Positions 1-8,819 of a DNA stretch of 64,000 nt are shown here, piece by piece. The notes under the pieces are model-generated. The model searched no databases. It saw nothing but the letters and a program-made list of their open reading frames with translations, and had not been told where the DNA came from. Position numbers and translations under genes: made by a program. Numbering within the stretch: position 1 is the stretch's first letter; every line of letters begins with the position of its first letter. The DNA comes from Rhizobium sp. BT04. GTDB taxonomy: Bacteria; Pseudomonadota; Alphaproteobacteria; Rhizobiales; Rhizobiaceae. Where the stretch lies: assembly GCF_030053135.1 (NCBI RefSeq), contig NZ_CP125652.1:2390001-2454000 (forward strand), in the 5' to 3' direction.

Positions 1-56
1 CCGGTATCGGCGACGACGGTGGTAATCTCGCGAAGTTGGTCAAGCTTGGATGTCAT
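1..56 (-). CDS. tal: Transaldolase, 5' end only (runs off the left edge)
   Basis: Only the first 18 codons and part of the next lie in the window. They read MTSKLDQLREITTVVADTG, which I recognise as the amino terminus of rhizobial transaldolase, the pentose-phosphate enzyme that moves a dihydroxyacetone unit between sugar phosphates. An AAGGA ribosome binding site precedes the ATG at a suitable distance. The gene is divergent from the SorC-type regulator to its right. The assignment rests on a short stretch and on recall of the family. Confidence 0.75.
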   Translation of the reverse strand, partial: MTSKLDQLREITTVVADT

Positions 57-476
57 GGTCAATAATCCTTGTTGAACTTGGGCTGCGACCGGCGCGCGTT
101 CCGCCCGGCAAAGGTGATCTACCGACAGGTTGTTTGCAAGCTGCAGGCGAAAATGCGCGCATCCGTCACGGATGATTCATAAACGTGAAGCACAGTCGCC
201 ATGTTCCGGCCGCCAGCGAACGGCGGCTCGAACACAAGCGATGCCGCCTGCGGCTGGAAGGCCGGTCGTGACTTTCGGGATGCCCGCACTATGTCCTCCT
301 CGATGGACAAGAACGACTTGTGTCGTCAGGACTATCGACATTCGCCCAGGGAAAAGTCAAGGACATTTGTGCATTTCAATTGACATAAGTGTCACACCCG
401 TCATTATCCGCCCAACAAAATGACGTCACGCCTTTCATCCCAGGGGGGATCTGGGGCGAATTCGTGCGGAGGCGAT
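57..476. other. Intergenic region between tal and the SorC-type regulator
   Basis: These 420 bases separate two divergent genes and must hold both promoters. I see no convincing coding frame, no long perfect inverted repeat and no RNA signature. The small open frames here lack ribosome binding sites and family resemblance. Confidence 0.5.
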
Positions 477-1502
477 GTGGTCAAGCTCAAACGCGGCACA
501 CACACGGCTTATTCCGAGGCATCCTCGCTGCGGCTCAGGGCGGCATGGCTCTATTATAACGAGGGGCTGACCCAGAAAGACGTCGCCGAACAGCTCGGCA
601 TCAGCCGTACCACCGTCATCCGCCTGCTCGACGAGGCGATGAAGCGCAGCGAAGTCCAGATCTGGATCAACGATTCGATCGGCGACTGCGTTGAACTTTC
701 GGTGAAGCTGGAGCGCGCCTACGGCCTCGACGAGGCGATCGTCGTGCCCGCACCGTTCAATGGCGACGTCAATGCGCTGGCGAAAAATGTCGGCCTGGCG
801 CTTGGCCAGTTCCTCTCCGAAGCCATCCCCGACGACTACACCATCGGCGTCGGCTGGGGCCGCACCATGACCGCCTCGCTGTCGAGCTTCCGGCCGCCGC
901 GCCGCACCAATTGCAAGGTCGTTTCGCTGCTCGGTGGCATCGTCGCCGTGCACCAGACCAACCCGATCGATTACACATGGCGGCTGGCAAATCAGCTCGG
1001 CGCCGAATGTTACATGTTCCTGGCGCCGCTTCTCGTTGATTCCATCGAGACCAAACGCAATCTGATCGAGAAATGCGGGTTGGACACGATCTACCGTCTG
1101 GCCGAGAATCTCGACCTGGCGATCGTCAGCTGCGGCGATATCGGCCCGCATTCGACCTCGCTGTCGGAGGGCTGGATCTCCAAGGCCGAGTTGCAGGAAC
1201 TGATCGATGCCGGCTGCGTCTGCGACACCATGTTCAACTTCCTCGACAAGGATGGCAATTCGGTCGACCACTCGATCAATCGTCGCGTCATGTCCGTCGA
1301 TCTCGACACGCTGAAGGAGGCCAAACATATCGTGCTCTCCTCCGGCGGCGCCCACCGGGCCGTGGCGATCCGCGCCACGATCAAGCGCATCGGCTGCAAC
1401 ACGCTGATCACCGATGAAAGTGCCGCACGGGCGCTGCTCGAAGTGGCAGAGACCGCGCCGCCCGTCTCTTCGCCCCAGCGGGAAGAAGTGTCAGAGCGAT
1501 AG
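477..1502 (+). CDS. SorC/DeoR-family sugar-binding transcriptional regulator
   Basis: The protein of about 341 residues has an amino-terminal helix-turn-helix (WLYYNEGLTQKDVAEQLGIS, then RTTVIRLLDEA) followed by the phosphosugar-binding SorC domain, with the family-typical GVGWGRTM, SLLGG and LSSGGAHR motifs. I chose GTG at 477 because GGAGG (468-472) sits four bases upstream; the longer frame from ATG 420 has no ribosome binding site. Members of this family sense phosphorylated sugars and usually control a nearby sugar operon. The divergent neighbour is transaldolase and the ligand cannot be read from sequence. It differs from the second SorC protein at 14.7-15.7 kb, so it is probably not the mannitol regulator. 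Confidence 0.85.
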   Translation: MVKLKRGTHTAYSEASSLRLRAAWLYYNEGLTQKDVAEQLGISRTTVIRLLDEAMKRSEVQIWINDSIGDCVELSVKLERAYGLDEAIVVPAPFNGDVNALAKNVGLALGQFLSEAIPDDYTIGVGWGRTMTASLSSFRPPRRTNCKVVSLLGGIVAVHQTNPIDYTWRLANQLGAECYMFLAPLLVDSIETKRNLIEKCGLDTIYRLAENLDLAIVSCGDIGPHSTSLSEGWISKAELQELIDAGCVCDTMFNFLDKDGNSVDHSINRRVMSVDLDTLKEAKHIVLSSGGAHRAVAIRATIKRIGCNTLITDESAARALLEVAETAPPVSSPQREEVSER

Positions 1503-1550
1503 CGAACGACGTAAGTGGAAACGACGGCCGCTCCGCCCCGGGAAACGCCA

Positions 1551-2423
1551 TCAGGCGTGCGCCGATTCCCAGCCGAGCATTGCCCGTTTGCGGGTGAGGC
1601 CCCAATGGTAGCCCGTCAGCGCGCCGTTCTTGCCGAGCGCCCGATGGCAGGGCACCACGAAGGAGATCGGGTTTGCCCCGACCGCCGCACCCACGGCGCG
1701 CTGCGCCGTCGGCCGGCCGATATCGCTGGCGATATCTGAATAGGTGACCGCCTTGCCGAACGGGATCTTCAGCAGGCTCTGCCAGACACGCACCTGGAAG
1801 TCGGTGCCGATCAGCACGACGCGCAGCGGCTGTTCGGAAGACCACTTGCCGGGCTCGAAGATACGGGCGGCATAGGGCACCGTTGCCTGCAGGTCCTCGA
1901 CATAAGAGGCGTTCGGCCAGCGGCAGGTCATATCCTCGAGGCAGGCCCTCTCATCGCCGGAATCGCTGAAGGCGAGGCCGGCAAGGCCGCGGTCGGTCAC
2001 CAGGATCAGCGCCATGCCAAAAGGGCAGATGTGGAAACCGTAGCGGATGGTGAGACCGCCGCCCTTGGCCTTCCATTCGCCGGGCGACATTGCCTCATGG
2101 GTGACGAAAAGGTCGTGCAGCCGGCTCGGCCCGGAGAGGCCGACCTCGATCGACGTCTCGAGCAGCGGCATGTCTTCGCTGCGCAGCAGCCGCTTGGCGT
2201 GGTCGAGCGTCACCGCCTGCAGGAAGCCTTTGGGCGACAGACCGGCCCAGCGGGTGAAGGTCTTCTGCAACTGCGTCGGCGACTGATTGAGCCGCGCGGC
2301 GATCGCCTCCAGCGAAGGCTGGTCGCGATAGTCCTCGGTGATGAGTTCGATGACCCGACGGACGATATCATAATCAGGGCCTTCAGGCGTGATGTCTGTC
2401 TGCAGGTTCGCAATCATATCCAT
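1551..2423 (-). CDS. ada: Ada-like AraC-HTH / O6-methylguanine-DNA methyltransferase
   Basis: About 290 residues. Residues 15-120 form an AraC-type DNA-binding region (LEAIAARLNQSPTQLQKTF, then a second helix-turn-helix), and 125-290 form the alkyltransferase domain with the PCHR active site (Cys259) preceded by the RAVGAAVGANP helix. It should remove the methyl group from O6-methylguanine in a suicide reaction and may regulate transcription. The zinc-cysteine phosphotriester-repair domain of E. coli Ada is missing at the amino end, so the methyl-triester sensing role is probably absent. The start at 2423 is supported by an AAGGAG site; the longer frame to 2474 has none. Confidence 0.9.
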   Translation of the reverse strand: MDMIANLQTDITPEGPDYDIVRRVIELITEDYRDQPSLEAIAARLNQSPTQLQKTFTRWAGLSPKGFLQAVTLDHAKRLLRSEDMPLLETSIEVGLSGPSRLHDLFVTHEAMSPGEWKAKGGGLTIRYGFHICPFGMALILVTDRGLAGLAFSDSGDERACLEDMTCRWPNASYVEDLQATVPYAARIFEPGKWSSEQPLRVVLIGTDFQVRVWQSLLKIPFGKAVTYSDIASDIGRPTAQRAVGAAVGANPISFVVPCHRALGKNGALTGYHWGLTRKRAMLGWESAHA

Positions 2424-2500
2424 GGTCTTTCTCCTTGTCACAAGGAGATAATCAATAGGCCCGGGGTAAACCACCCGATTCTTGCGCGCGCCTGATAGTC

Positions 2501-2998
2501 TCAGATCCGCTGCTTGACCGTCGCGAGCGCTCCCTTGAAGGCTTTGGCGAAGCTTTCGCGGTCATCGGGATTGAGGAAGGAGCCGATATCCGTGCGCCGG
2601 CCCTCGCCGAAAATATGCATGGACAGGATGCCGATCTCCTGGTGCCGGCGCACGCGGAAGCGCGCCCAGAACGGATTGAAATGATGCTCCACCATCCGCC
2701 CCGACGGCGCAAACTTGCGCACCGAAACATCCGTGCGCGACACCGTGACCTCCTCGCGGGCCCTTCCGGAGCGGTAGCTCAGCCAGAAGGCGCCATAGAG
2801 AAGCACGAAGTCCAGACCGAAGAAGAAGCCGATCGGCCAGGCGCCGGTCGCGACGAAGAACATGCCGTAGAGAAAACAGACCGCACCCGATAAGGCAAGC
2901 AACACCTTGAAGCCCCGGCGGCCGAGCGACCGGTGGGGGAAAAGCGCAGCGGCGAAAACAGGCTGCTCGTTGGAGCTGTTGGCGTTGCTTTCCATCAT
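2501..2998 (-). CDS. DUF2244 domain membrane protein
   Basis: A protein of about 165 residues with two hydrophobic segments close together (around residues 28-70: VLLALSGAVCFLYGMFF and WPIGFFFGLDFVLLYGAFW), then a soluble carboxy part with EEVTVSRTDVSVRKF and FNPFWARFRV. This matches the uncharacterised DUF2244 family of alphaproteobacterial integral membrane proteins. No function is established. Its start codon (2998, or 2995) lies only 22 bases from the divergent nth start, so each promoter probably overlaps the other gene's 5' end. No clear Shine-Dalgarno is visible. Confidence 0.75.
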   Translation of the reverse strand: MMESNANSSNEQPVFAAALFPHRSLGRRGFKVLLALSGAVCFLYGMFFVATGAWPIGFFFGLDFVLLYGAFWLSYRSGRAREEVTVSRTDVSVRKFAPSGRMVEHHFNPFWARFRVRRHQEIGILSMHIFGEGRRTDIGSFLNPDDRESFAKAFKGALATVKQRI

Positions 2999-3020
2999 AG
3001 CCGGTGAGTATAGATTCCCC

Positions 3021-3803
3021 ATGGCGAATCCGAAACTTAAATCCGTTGGCAAACCGTCGCAAAACTCGAATGTGATCGCCCGCCGCAAACCGGCGGCGGC
3101 GGTGAAGACCGCCTATTCACTGGCCGAGCGCGAGGAGATCTTCCGCCGCTTCTCGGTGCAGCGGCCGGAACCGAGGGGCGAGCTCGAGCACAGCAATCCC
3201 TTCACCCTCGTCGTCGCCGTCGCACTGTCGGCGCAGGCCACCGATGTCGGCGTCAACAAGGCGACACGCGCCCTCTTCAAGGTTGCCGATACGCCGGAAA
3301 AGATGCTCGAACTCGGCGAGGAGCGGCTGCGCGACTATATCAGGACGATCGGCCTTTATCGCAACAAGGCGAAAAACGTCATCGCGCTCTCGCAGATGCT
3401 GGTCGATGAGTTCGGCGGTACGGTGCCGGAAACGCGTGACGAACTGGTGAAATTGCCGGGCGTCGGCCGCAAGACCGCCAACGTCGTGCTGTCCATGGCC
3501 TTCGGCCAGGCGACGATGGCCGTCGACACCCACATCTTCCGCATCGCTAACCGCATCCGGCTTGCCCCCGGCAAAACGCCCGACGAAGTCGAGGCCCGGC
3601 TGATGAAAGTGATTCCGCAACACTACCTCTACCACGCCCATCACTGGCTGATCCTGCACGGACGCTATACCTGCAAGGCACGCCGTCCGGAATGTGAGCG
3701 CTGCGTCATCGCCGATATCTGCAAATCGCCGGAAAAGAGCTGGGATGTGGCGGCGCCGCTCGTCGAGCTACCGCCGCAGGTGATCGGCGAGACCGTCGAG
3801 TAG
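3021..3803 (+). CDS. nth: Endonuclease III, base-excision repair DNA glycosylase/lyase
   Basis: A 260-residue HhH-GPD glycosylase that removes oxidised pyrimidines and nicks the abasic site. The helix-hairpin-helix LPGVGRKTANVVL contains the catalytic Lys151, the catalytic Asp169 is in VDTHIFR, and the carboxy end has the 4Fe-4S loop with Cys218, 225, 228 and 234 in exact C-x6-C-x2-C-x5-C spacing. The amino tail of about 30 residues is longer than in E. coli, as is common in rhizobia. I used ATG 3021; GTG 3072 is an alternative that would leave more room for promoters between this gene and the divergent DUF2244 gene. Confidence 0.93.
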   Translation: MANPKLKSVGKPSQNSNVIARRKPAAAVKTAYSLAEREEIFRRFSVQRPEPRGELEHSNPFTLVVAVALSAQATDVGVNKATRALFKVADTPEKMLELGEERLRDYIRTIGLYRNKAKNVIALSQMLVDEFGGTVPETRDELVKLPGVGRKTANVVLSMAFGQATMAVDTHIFRIANRIRLAPGKTPDEVEARLMKVIPQHYLYHAHHWLILHGRYTCKARRPECERCVIADICKSPEKSWDVAAPLVELPPQVIGETVE

Positions 3804-4139
3804 AACAGCGATCGCCTGCTCGTAGTGACCCCTTTCCGCGCCAGCCTCGATCGCAATCGCCGCGCGGTCGAAGGCCCCGCCGATAACATCGACGTCAGCG
3901 GGTCGAGCATAGCGCCGGCCTCCGGAAGCATGGCGGCAAGGCCTGCCTGCAGCGTCGCTTCCGCATTCTCGGCATCGATCGCCACCACTACCGCTTGCGC
4001 CTAGCATTCGACCACCGCGCGAAAAAGCGCCTTCTTGTCTTCATCTTCAAAATGATGATAGAGCGCGCCACGCGTCACACCCGCCTCCGTCACGATCTCC
4101 GGCGTCGCCGTTTCGGCATAACCTTTCTCGACGAATATC
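3768..4139 (-). pseudogene. TetR-family regulator remnant (5' truncated, stop and frameshift)
   Basis: Reading leftwards from about 4139, the sequence gives a clear TetR helix-turn-helix ([20 protein letters not shown], then [10 protein letters not shown]) followed by [10 protein letters not shown] and an in-frame TAG (4001-4003). The same frame resumes with VVAIDAENAEATLQAGLAAM and then loses family resemblance. A different frame ends with AFDRAAIAIEAGAE and HYEQAIAVLLDGLA, typical of a TetR carboxy end. The first 12-15 residues are missing and replaced by sequence of the neighbouring VOC remnant. It cannot make a normal regulator. Confidence 0.8.
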
Positions 4140-4400
4140 GCCCTTGCCATCCTCAATGGCAGCCACGAGGCCATCCCGGCCATCGCCCGCGGCAAGATTT
4201 CAGGCCTGCTGCTCAATTTCGAGGTCGCCGATGTCGACGCGATCTATGCGGCCTGCCGGAACGCCGGCCTGCCGATTTTGCGGGAGATCCGCGATGAGGA
4301 TTTCGGCCAGCGGCATTTCATCACCGCCGATCCGAACGGCGTGCTGATCGACATCATCATACCGATGCCGCCGAGCGCCGAATTTGCAGCGATGTACGAC
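4140..4400 (+). pseudogene. VOC/glyoxalase-family protein remnant (amino half deleted)
   Basis: In the frame through 4212 the sequence reads [36 protein letters not shown] and [19 protein letters not shown], which is the carboxy half of a vicinal-oxygen-chelate (glyoxalase/bleomycin-resistance-like) protein. The amino half, with the first metal-binding module, is absent and there is no start codon with a ribosome binding site. It abuts the TetR remnant on the opposite strand at about 4140, as if one deletion removed both 5' ends and the shared promoter of a divergent pair. Natural end uncertain. Confidence 0.75.
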
Positions 4401-4423
4401 GCTCCGCCCTGCCCGGCTGAGCC

Positions 4424-5125
4424 TCAGGTGTCGCGTGCAGAAATCAGCTTGTGCAGATGCACCATCATGCCGGCGGCAAAGAGCGGCGTCAGAAGATTGA
4501 CGAACGGGATCGCCAGGAAAAGGGCGATCACCAGCCCGCCGAGAAAGACGGTGGAAGCATGTCTGGCGCGGAAAAGCCGCGCCTCCTGAGGCGAACGGAA
4601 GCGCATGGCGGCGAATTCGAAGAATTCCCGTCCAAGCAGATAGCCGTTCACCAGAAAGAAGGCGACCAGATTGACGCCGGGGATGAACAGCAGCAGCAAG
4701 GCGACGATATTGCCGAGGATCACCACGCCGAGGAACTTGATCGAGCTTGCCATCGCCGGGCCGAGCGGCATGGCGGTGCCCGGCGCGTCCTTGGGATAGT
4801 CGCGTTTTTCGATGACTTCGGCGACATCGTCGAGAAACAGGCCGGCGATCAGCGCCGTGACCGGCGAAAGCAGCAGCGCCAGCATCAGCGCAAGGCCGAT
4901 ACCGGCAAGGATCGCGAAGATGAAAGCGAGCCATCCCGCCCAATCCGGCACATCGGGAAAGAAGCTCGTCAGCCAGGGAAAGAGGAAAGCCATGAAGGCC
5001 CCACGCAGCGCGAACCACAGACCGACCAGCACGAGGACTGTCAGGCCGAGCACTTTCCAGAAGACTGCGCGTGTTTCCGGCGCGAACAAATTGGCGAGCG
5101 ATAATCGAGCGGCGGCAAGAATCAT
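4424..5125 (-). CDS. EI24/CysZ-like integral membrane protein
   Basis: About 233 residues with four or more hydrophobic segments (around residues 22-50, 70-100, 135-165 and 195-220). The pattern [15 protein letters not shown] and [31 protein letters not shown] is typical of the EI24 domain family, which includes the sulfate permease CysZ. A sulfate-transport role is inferred from family membership only; no cysteine-biosynthesis gene is nearby. I set the start at ATG 5125 ([14 protein letters not shown]) rather than the longer frame, whose first 58 residues are AT-rich and unlike the family. A weak GGAGAC site precedes it. Confidence 0.8.
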   Translation of the reverse strand: MILAAARLSLANLFAPETRAVFWKVLGLTVLVLVGLWFALRGAFMAFLFPWLTSFFPDVPDWAGWLAFIFAILAGIGLALMLALLLSPVTALIAGLFLDDVAEVIEKRDYPKDAPGTAMPLGPAMASSIKFLGVVILGNIVALLLLFIPGVNLVAFFLVNGYLLGREFFEFAAMRFRSPQEARLFRARHASTVFLGGLVIALFLAIPFVNLLTPLFAAGMMVHLHKLISARDT

Positions 5126-5361
5126 TGTCTCAGGCGTCTCCGGTTGCGCGGAAGATGTAGGAAAGATGGAGACCGGCCACAAGAGAGAATAAAATTGCAT
5201 GTGGTAATAGAAAACTTGTCGAAAATTAAATGCTAATATAGTATTGTTACGTATCCAAATATGCATGAGCCTGAGAAGCAGCTTCCGAAATAGTTGCAAA
5301 GACGAGGGGTCGCAACAGCGCGTCCGCGGAACGCCTCTGAGGAAAAACGGGGGAGGCTGAT

Positions 5362-6216
5362 GTGGAAGACTTTGTGCAAAAACTCAGGCAATACGCAAAA
5401 ACCGGCACGCCGGCCGAACGCCGTATCGCGAAATATTTCACCGAACACCTGAACGACCTGCCGTTCGAGACAGCGGCGTCCGTCGCCGACCGGCTGGATC
5501 TGTCGCCGATGACCGTCGGGCGCTTCCTGCGCGCGCTCGGCTACCAGGGATTGGACAGCGTCAAAGTAGAGATACGCGAGACCGTGACGACATCGCCGGC
5601 GCAATTGCAAAGCGCCATGAGCGAGCTGCATCAGGACGCCGCGGAGGGCAAACCGCTCGCCGTGCTGGTTGCCGAGCAGATCCAGGCGCTCCACCATATC
5701 TATCATCTGACGGCGCAGCCGCACTGGTCCGAAGCCGTCAGCTTGATCAGCACGGCCCGCGAAATATCGATCGCCACGCATGCCCGGCTGGCGAGCCTTG
5801 CCCATCATTTCTGCCAGCGGCTGACGCAAGCCCGTGACGGCGTGCGCACGCTCGACGGCGCCGACAACCGTTTTGCCGAACTCTTCGCCCGGCTGGCGGT
5901 CGACGACGCGCTGCTCGTCATCATCGATTGTCGCCGCTTCGCCAAGGCGCGCCTGCTTGCCCGAACCGCTCGGCGCTACGGCTATAAGGTCGTGCTCATT
6001 TCACCGCAGCAAGCGGACTGGATGGCGGATCAGTCGAATGTGATGCTGCCCTTGCCGCCCGCGCGCGCGCCCGATCTGGACAATCTTCCACCGCTGATCG
6101 CGTTGCTCGACTGCCTGTCGGAATCGGTCATCCTAGAAGTCGGGGAAGAGGCCGCCCTTCGCCGCCGCCGCATGATGGAATTCGCGACCGTCCTCGGTGA
6201 GACGGCGAACCACTAA
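5362..6216 (+). CDS. MurR/RpiR-family transcriptional regulator
   Basis: About 284 residues. The amino-terminal HTH_6 domain (residues 1-75) shows TPAERRIAKYFTEHL and the recognition helix ADRLDLSPMTVGRFLRALG. The carboxy part (about 115-260) is a degenerate SIS phosphosugar-binding domain (EISIATHARLASLAHHF, DDALLVIIDCRRFAKA). Such proteins respond to sugar phosphates. The start is GTG 5362, seven bases after GGGAGG (5350-5355); the overlapping ATG at 5360 is in another frame. No sugar gene is directly adjacent, so its target is unknown. Confidence 0.85.
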   Translation: MEDFVQKLRQYAKTGTPAERRIAKYFTEHLNDLPFETAASVADRLDLSPMTVGRFLRALGYQGLDSVKVEIRETVTTSPAQLQSAMSELHQDAAEGKPLAVLVAEQIQALHHIYHLTAQPHWSEAVSLISTAREISIATHARLASLAHHFCQRLTQARDGVRTLDGADNRFAELFARLAVDDALLVIIDCRRFAKARLLARTARRYGYKVVLISPQQADWMADQSNVMLPLPPARAPDLDNLPPLIALLDCLSESVILEVGEEAALRRRRMMEFATVLGETANH

Positions 6217-6300
6217 TCCGATTGAACACGGCGCTTTTGGCGGCTTGTGCGGTTCAGCTTTTAACGGAAGCGCAGAACCGCTCTATCCTTTTGTTTTTGC

Positions 6301-6344
6301 GCAATTCCGGACGGAAAACCGCTTCGCACTTTTCCTGGAATTGC
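6301..6344. repeat. Dispersed palindrome, GCAATTCC family (copy 1)
   Basis: Arms GCAATTCC (6301-6308) and GGAATTGC (6337-6344) enclose a core containing ggaaaaccgcttcgcac, with additional internal GGAAAA/TTTTCC pairing. Related copies occur at 19685-19728 and 53197-53263 in this window. This resembles the small intergenic palindromic repeats common in Rhizobium chromosomes. Confidence 0.8.
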
Positions 6345-6347
6345 TCT

Positions 6348-6387
6348 AAAGCACGTCGCATCAAACCTGATTCATGTGACGTGCTTT
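6348..6387. repeat. Inverted repeat, AAAGCACGTC stem
   Basis: Perfect 10-base arms, AAAGCACGTC (6348-6357) and GACGTGCTTT (6378-6387), with a 20-base loop. It sits between the RpiR-type regulator and the convergent FGGY kinase gene and could end transcription in either direction. Confidence 0.75.
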
Positions 6388-6403
6388 AGGTCTTTGTTTT
6401 TAC

Positions 6404-6447
6404 GCATGTCGTTGGCGCAAACCGCTGCACACTTTTGCGCGACATGC
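6404..6447. repeat. Inverted repeat, GCATGTCG stem, abutting the FGGY kinase 3' end
   Basis: Arms GCATGTCG (6404-6411) and CGACATGC (6440-6447), with inner GCGCAAA/TTTTGCGC pairing. It ends two bases before the complement of the kinase stop codon (6449-6451), so it may act as the terminator of the mannitol/sorbitol operon. Confidence 0.7.
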
Positions 6448-6448
6448 T

Positions 6449-8032
6449 TTAATCCATCATTTCCAGCTCGGCGCGGTGCCGATGCATGGCGAGAAGACGC
6501 CGGTAGTCGCGGTCATAAAGCGCCTGTTTCGCTTTGTCGGGAAGCCGTTCGTCGCCGCCCGGATACATCGCCTCGCCGGCTGCGGCCAGATCCCCATGCA
6601 AGCCGCAAGCGACGGATGCTGCGATCGCCGTGCCGAGCAGCACCGCCTCGTTCATCTTCGGCACCACGACCTTGCAGCCGGTGGCGTCGCTGTAGAGCTC
6701 CATCAACACCGGGTTCTTCACATGCCCGCCGGCAATATGCAGCGTATCGGGCACATAGCCGTATTCCTTCATCTTCTCCAGAATGTGGCGGATGCCGAGC
6801 GCAATCGCCACGGCGGTGCGCCAATAGAGCGTGCAGAGCCCGTCGAAGGAGCTATCGAGCGTCAGCCCGCTGACGACGCCGACGGCATGCGGATCGGCGA
6901 GCGGCGAGCGGTTGCCGTGAAAATCCGGCAACACGAAAATCCGCGCGCCGAAAGCATCGCCCTCCTCGGCCCGCAATTCGGCAATGCGCGCGACGATCTT
7001 CTGATGCAGCGCCGCCGTCGGCTCGCCACCGGCCGCATGCATGCGCACGATGTGGTCGAGCAGTGCCCCGGTTGCCGATTGCCCGGCCTCGACCAGCCAG
7101 GATTGCGGGAAGACCGCCTCGTAATAGGGACCCCACATGCCATGGCTCGGCTTGCGTTCCCTGGAGAAGGCAACGATGCAGCTCGACGTGCCGGCAATCA
7201 GTGCCAGCTGGCGCTCACGTTCTACAGGATCGGCAGCGTAGCCGCCGAGCGCACCGAGCGCACCGGCAAAGGCGTCGATCATGCCGGCCGAAACGCCGCA
7301 GTCCGTCGTTAGCCCGAGCGCCTCGGCCGCCTCCGCTGTCAGCCGGCCGACGCTGCCGCCGACAGGCGTGGTCTCATCCGGCAGGTGGCCGCGCGCCTGA
7401 AGGTCATCGAGGCCGATCCGCTCCAGGAAATCCTGCTGCCAGCCCTTTTCGAGATGAGCGAGATAGTTCCACTTCGCCGTCAGCGTGCAGCGCGAACGAG
7501 CAAGCGATCCGGTCGATTTCCACGTCATGAAGTCGGCGAGATCGAAGAAATAGCCGGCCTTTTCCCAGGTGGCGGGCAGCTTTTTCTTTAGCCACATCAG
7601 CTTCGGCATTTCCATCTCGGGCGACATCACATGCCCGGAATGCTCGAGCACCCGGTGTTCTGTCGCCGTGCAGAAATCGGCTTCCTTCAGCGCCCGGTGA
7701 TCGAGCCAGACGATCGTGTCGAAGCGTGTCTCACCGCCTGTCGAAACGCTGATCTGGCCGCCTTGGACGTCACGCACGACAAGCGAACATGTGGCGTCGA
7801 AGCCGATCGCACCGACCGCGGCGGGATCGATGCCGGATTGCTCCAATGCCCGGCGCACTGCCATGCAGGCGGCGGACTAGATATCTTCGGAATCGTGCTC
7901 GGCATGGTTTTCGCGCGGCCGGTTCATCACGATCGGATGTTCGGCCTTGGCAAGCAGGCGACCGCGTGCATTGAAGACGCCGGCGCGCGCACTGCCCGTG
8001 CCGATATCCACCGCAACCACATGATCACGCAT
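6449..8032 (-). pseudogene. FGGY-family pentulose/hexulose kinase interrupted by an in-frame amber codon
   Basis: The full frame of 528 codons begins MRDHVVAVDIGTGSARAGVF (ATP-binding start of FGGY kinases) and ends at 6449. Codon 52 is TAG (7877-7879) where the family has EDIW: one base change from TGG would restore it. Downstream of the stop the frame is intact for 471 residues from ATG 7864, including GFDATCSLVV, IAGTSSCIVAF and HIAGGHVKNPVL. A product restarted at 7864 would lack the first phosphate-binding motif. The start ATG overlaps the stop of the upstream HAD gene (TGATG), so it was the last gene of the mannitol/sorbitol operon and probably phosphorylated a keto-sugar product of MtlK. 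A sequencing error cannot be excluded. Confidence 0.85.
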
Positions 8033-8721
8033 CAAATCTTGGTCCCGTCCAGCTTATGGTTGCGGACAAGGTGTATCAAATCCGGCATGGCGTCAAACAC
8101 CACGTCAGGCGAAAGACGATCGAGTTCGGCGCGATATCCGGCGAAGTTGGCGTGCGATCCGCCGGTGAAGGCAAAGACCGTCATGCCGGCCGCCTTGGCG
8201 GCGGCAATGCCGGCCGGGCTGTCCTCAACGACGAGGCAATGCGCCGGCTGGACCTGCATTTCACGCGCCGCATGCAGGAAGAGATCGGGCGCCGGTTTGC
8301 CGCGCTTGACCATCGTCGCGCTGAAGATGTCGGGCAGCCGGTCGAGTAGCCCGGTGACGGACAGCGACAGCCGAATCCGCTCCATCTGGCTGGACGAGGC
8401 GACGCAGCAGCGAACACCAAGCCCGTCGATCGTCGCCGCGATACCGTCGATCGGCTTCAGTTCCGTGCGGAAACGGGCGTAAAGATCGGTGCGAATCCGC
8501 TCGAGAAATTCCTCGCCGGCGTGGACGTTGAATTCGGTTTCCAGCGTATCGATGAGCGTCGACAGGCTGCGGCCGAGAAAGCGCTCATAGGCCTGGTCTT
8601 CGGTGATCGAGACGCCGAGATCGTTCATCGCCGCGACCAGCACGCTGATCGAGATCGGCTCGCTATCGACGAGCACGCCATCGCAATCGAAGATGACCAG
8701 CCGTGGTTCAGCATCAGCCAT
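8032..8721 (-). CDS. HAD-superfamily phosphatase/phosphomutase-like hydrolase
   Basis: 229 residues with HAD motif I FDCDGVLVDSEP (nucleophile Asp and acid/base Asp), motif II ASSS, the Lys in KRGKPAPD, and motif IV VVEDSPAGIAAA. The cap region after motif I places it with beta-phosphoglucomutase-like subfamily I enzymes. It lies between mtlK and the kinase in the mannitol/sorbitol operon; a 98-base gap separates it from mtlK and its stop overlaps the kinase start. A sugar- or polyol-phosphate substrate is likely by context, but it is not defined by sequence. Confidence 0.85.
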   Translation of the reverse strand: MADAEPRLVIFDCDGVLVDSEPISISVLVAAMNDLGVSITEDQAYERFLGRSLSTLIDTLETEFNVHAGEEFLERIRTDLYARFRTELKPIDGIAATIDGLGVRCCVASSSQMERIRLSLSVTGLLDRLPDIFSATMVKRGKPAPDLFLHAAREMQVQPAHCLVVEDSPAGIAAAKAAGMTVFAFTGGSHANFAGYRAELDRLSPDVVFDAMPDLIHLVRNHKLDGTKI

Positions 8722-8819
8722 GAAAGACCCAACCTGAGTTTAATTCGGACGCGTCACCGTCCCGCTTCGCTCGCAAGGCCGGACGGATGACGGCAGCGGA
8801 CACCGCCATCCAATTTCCC

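Noticed and set aside
435..1355. A 306-codon minus-strand frame opposite the SorC-type regulator
   Set aside because: Composition is that of an antisense shadow; the regulator on the plus strand is clear.
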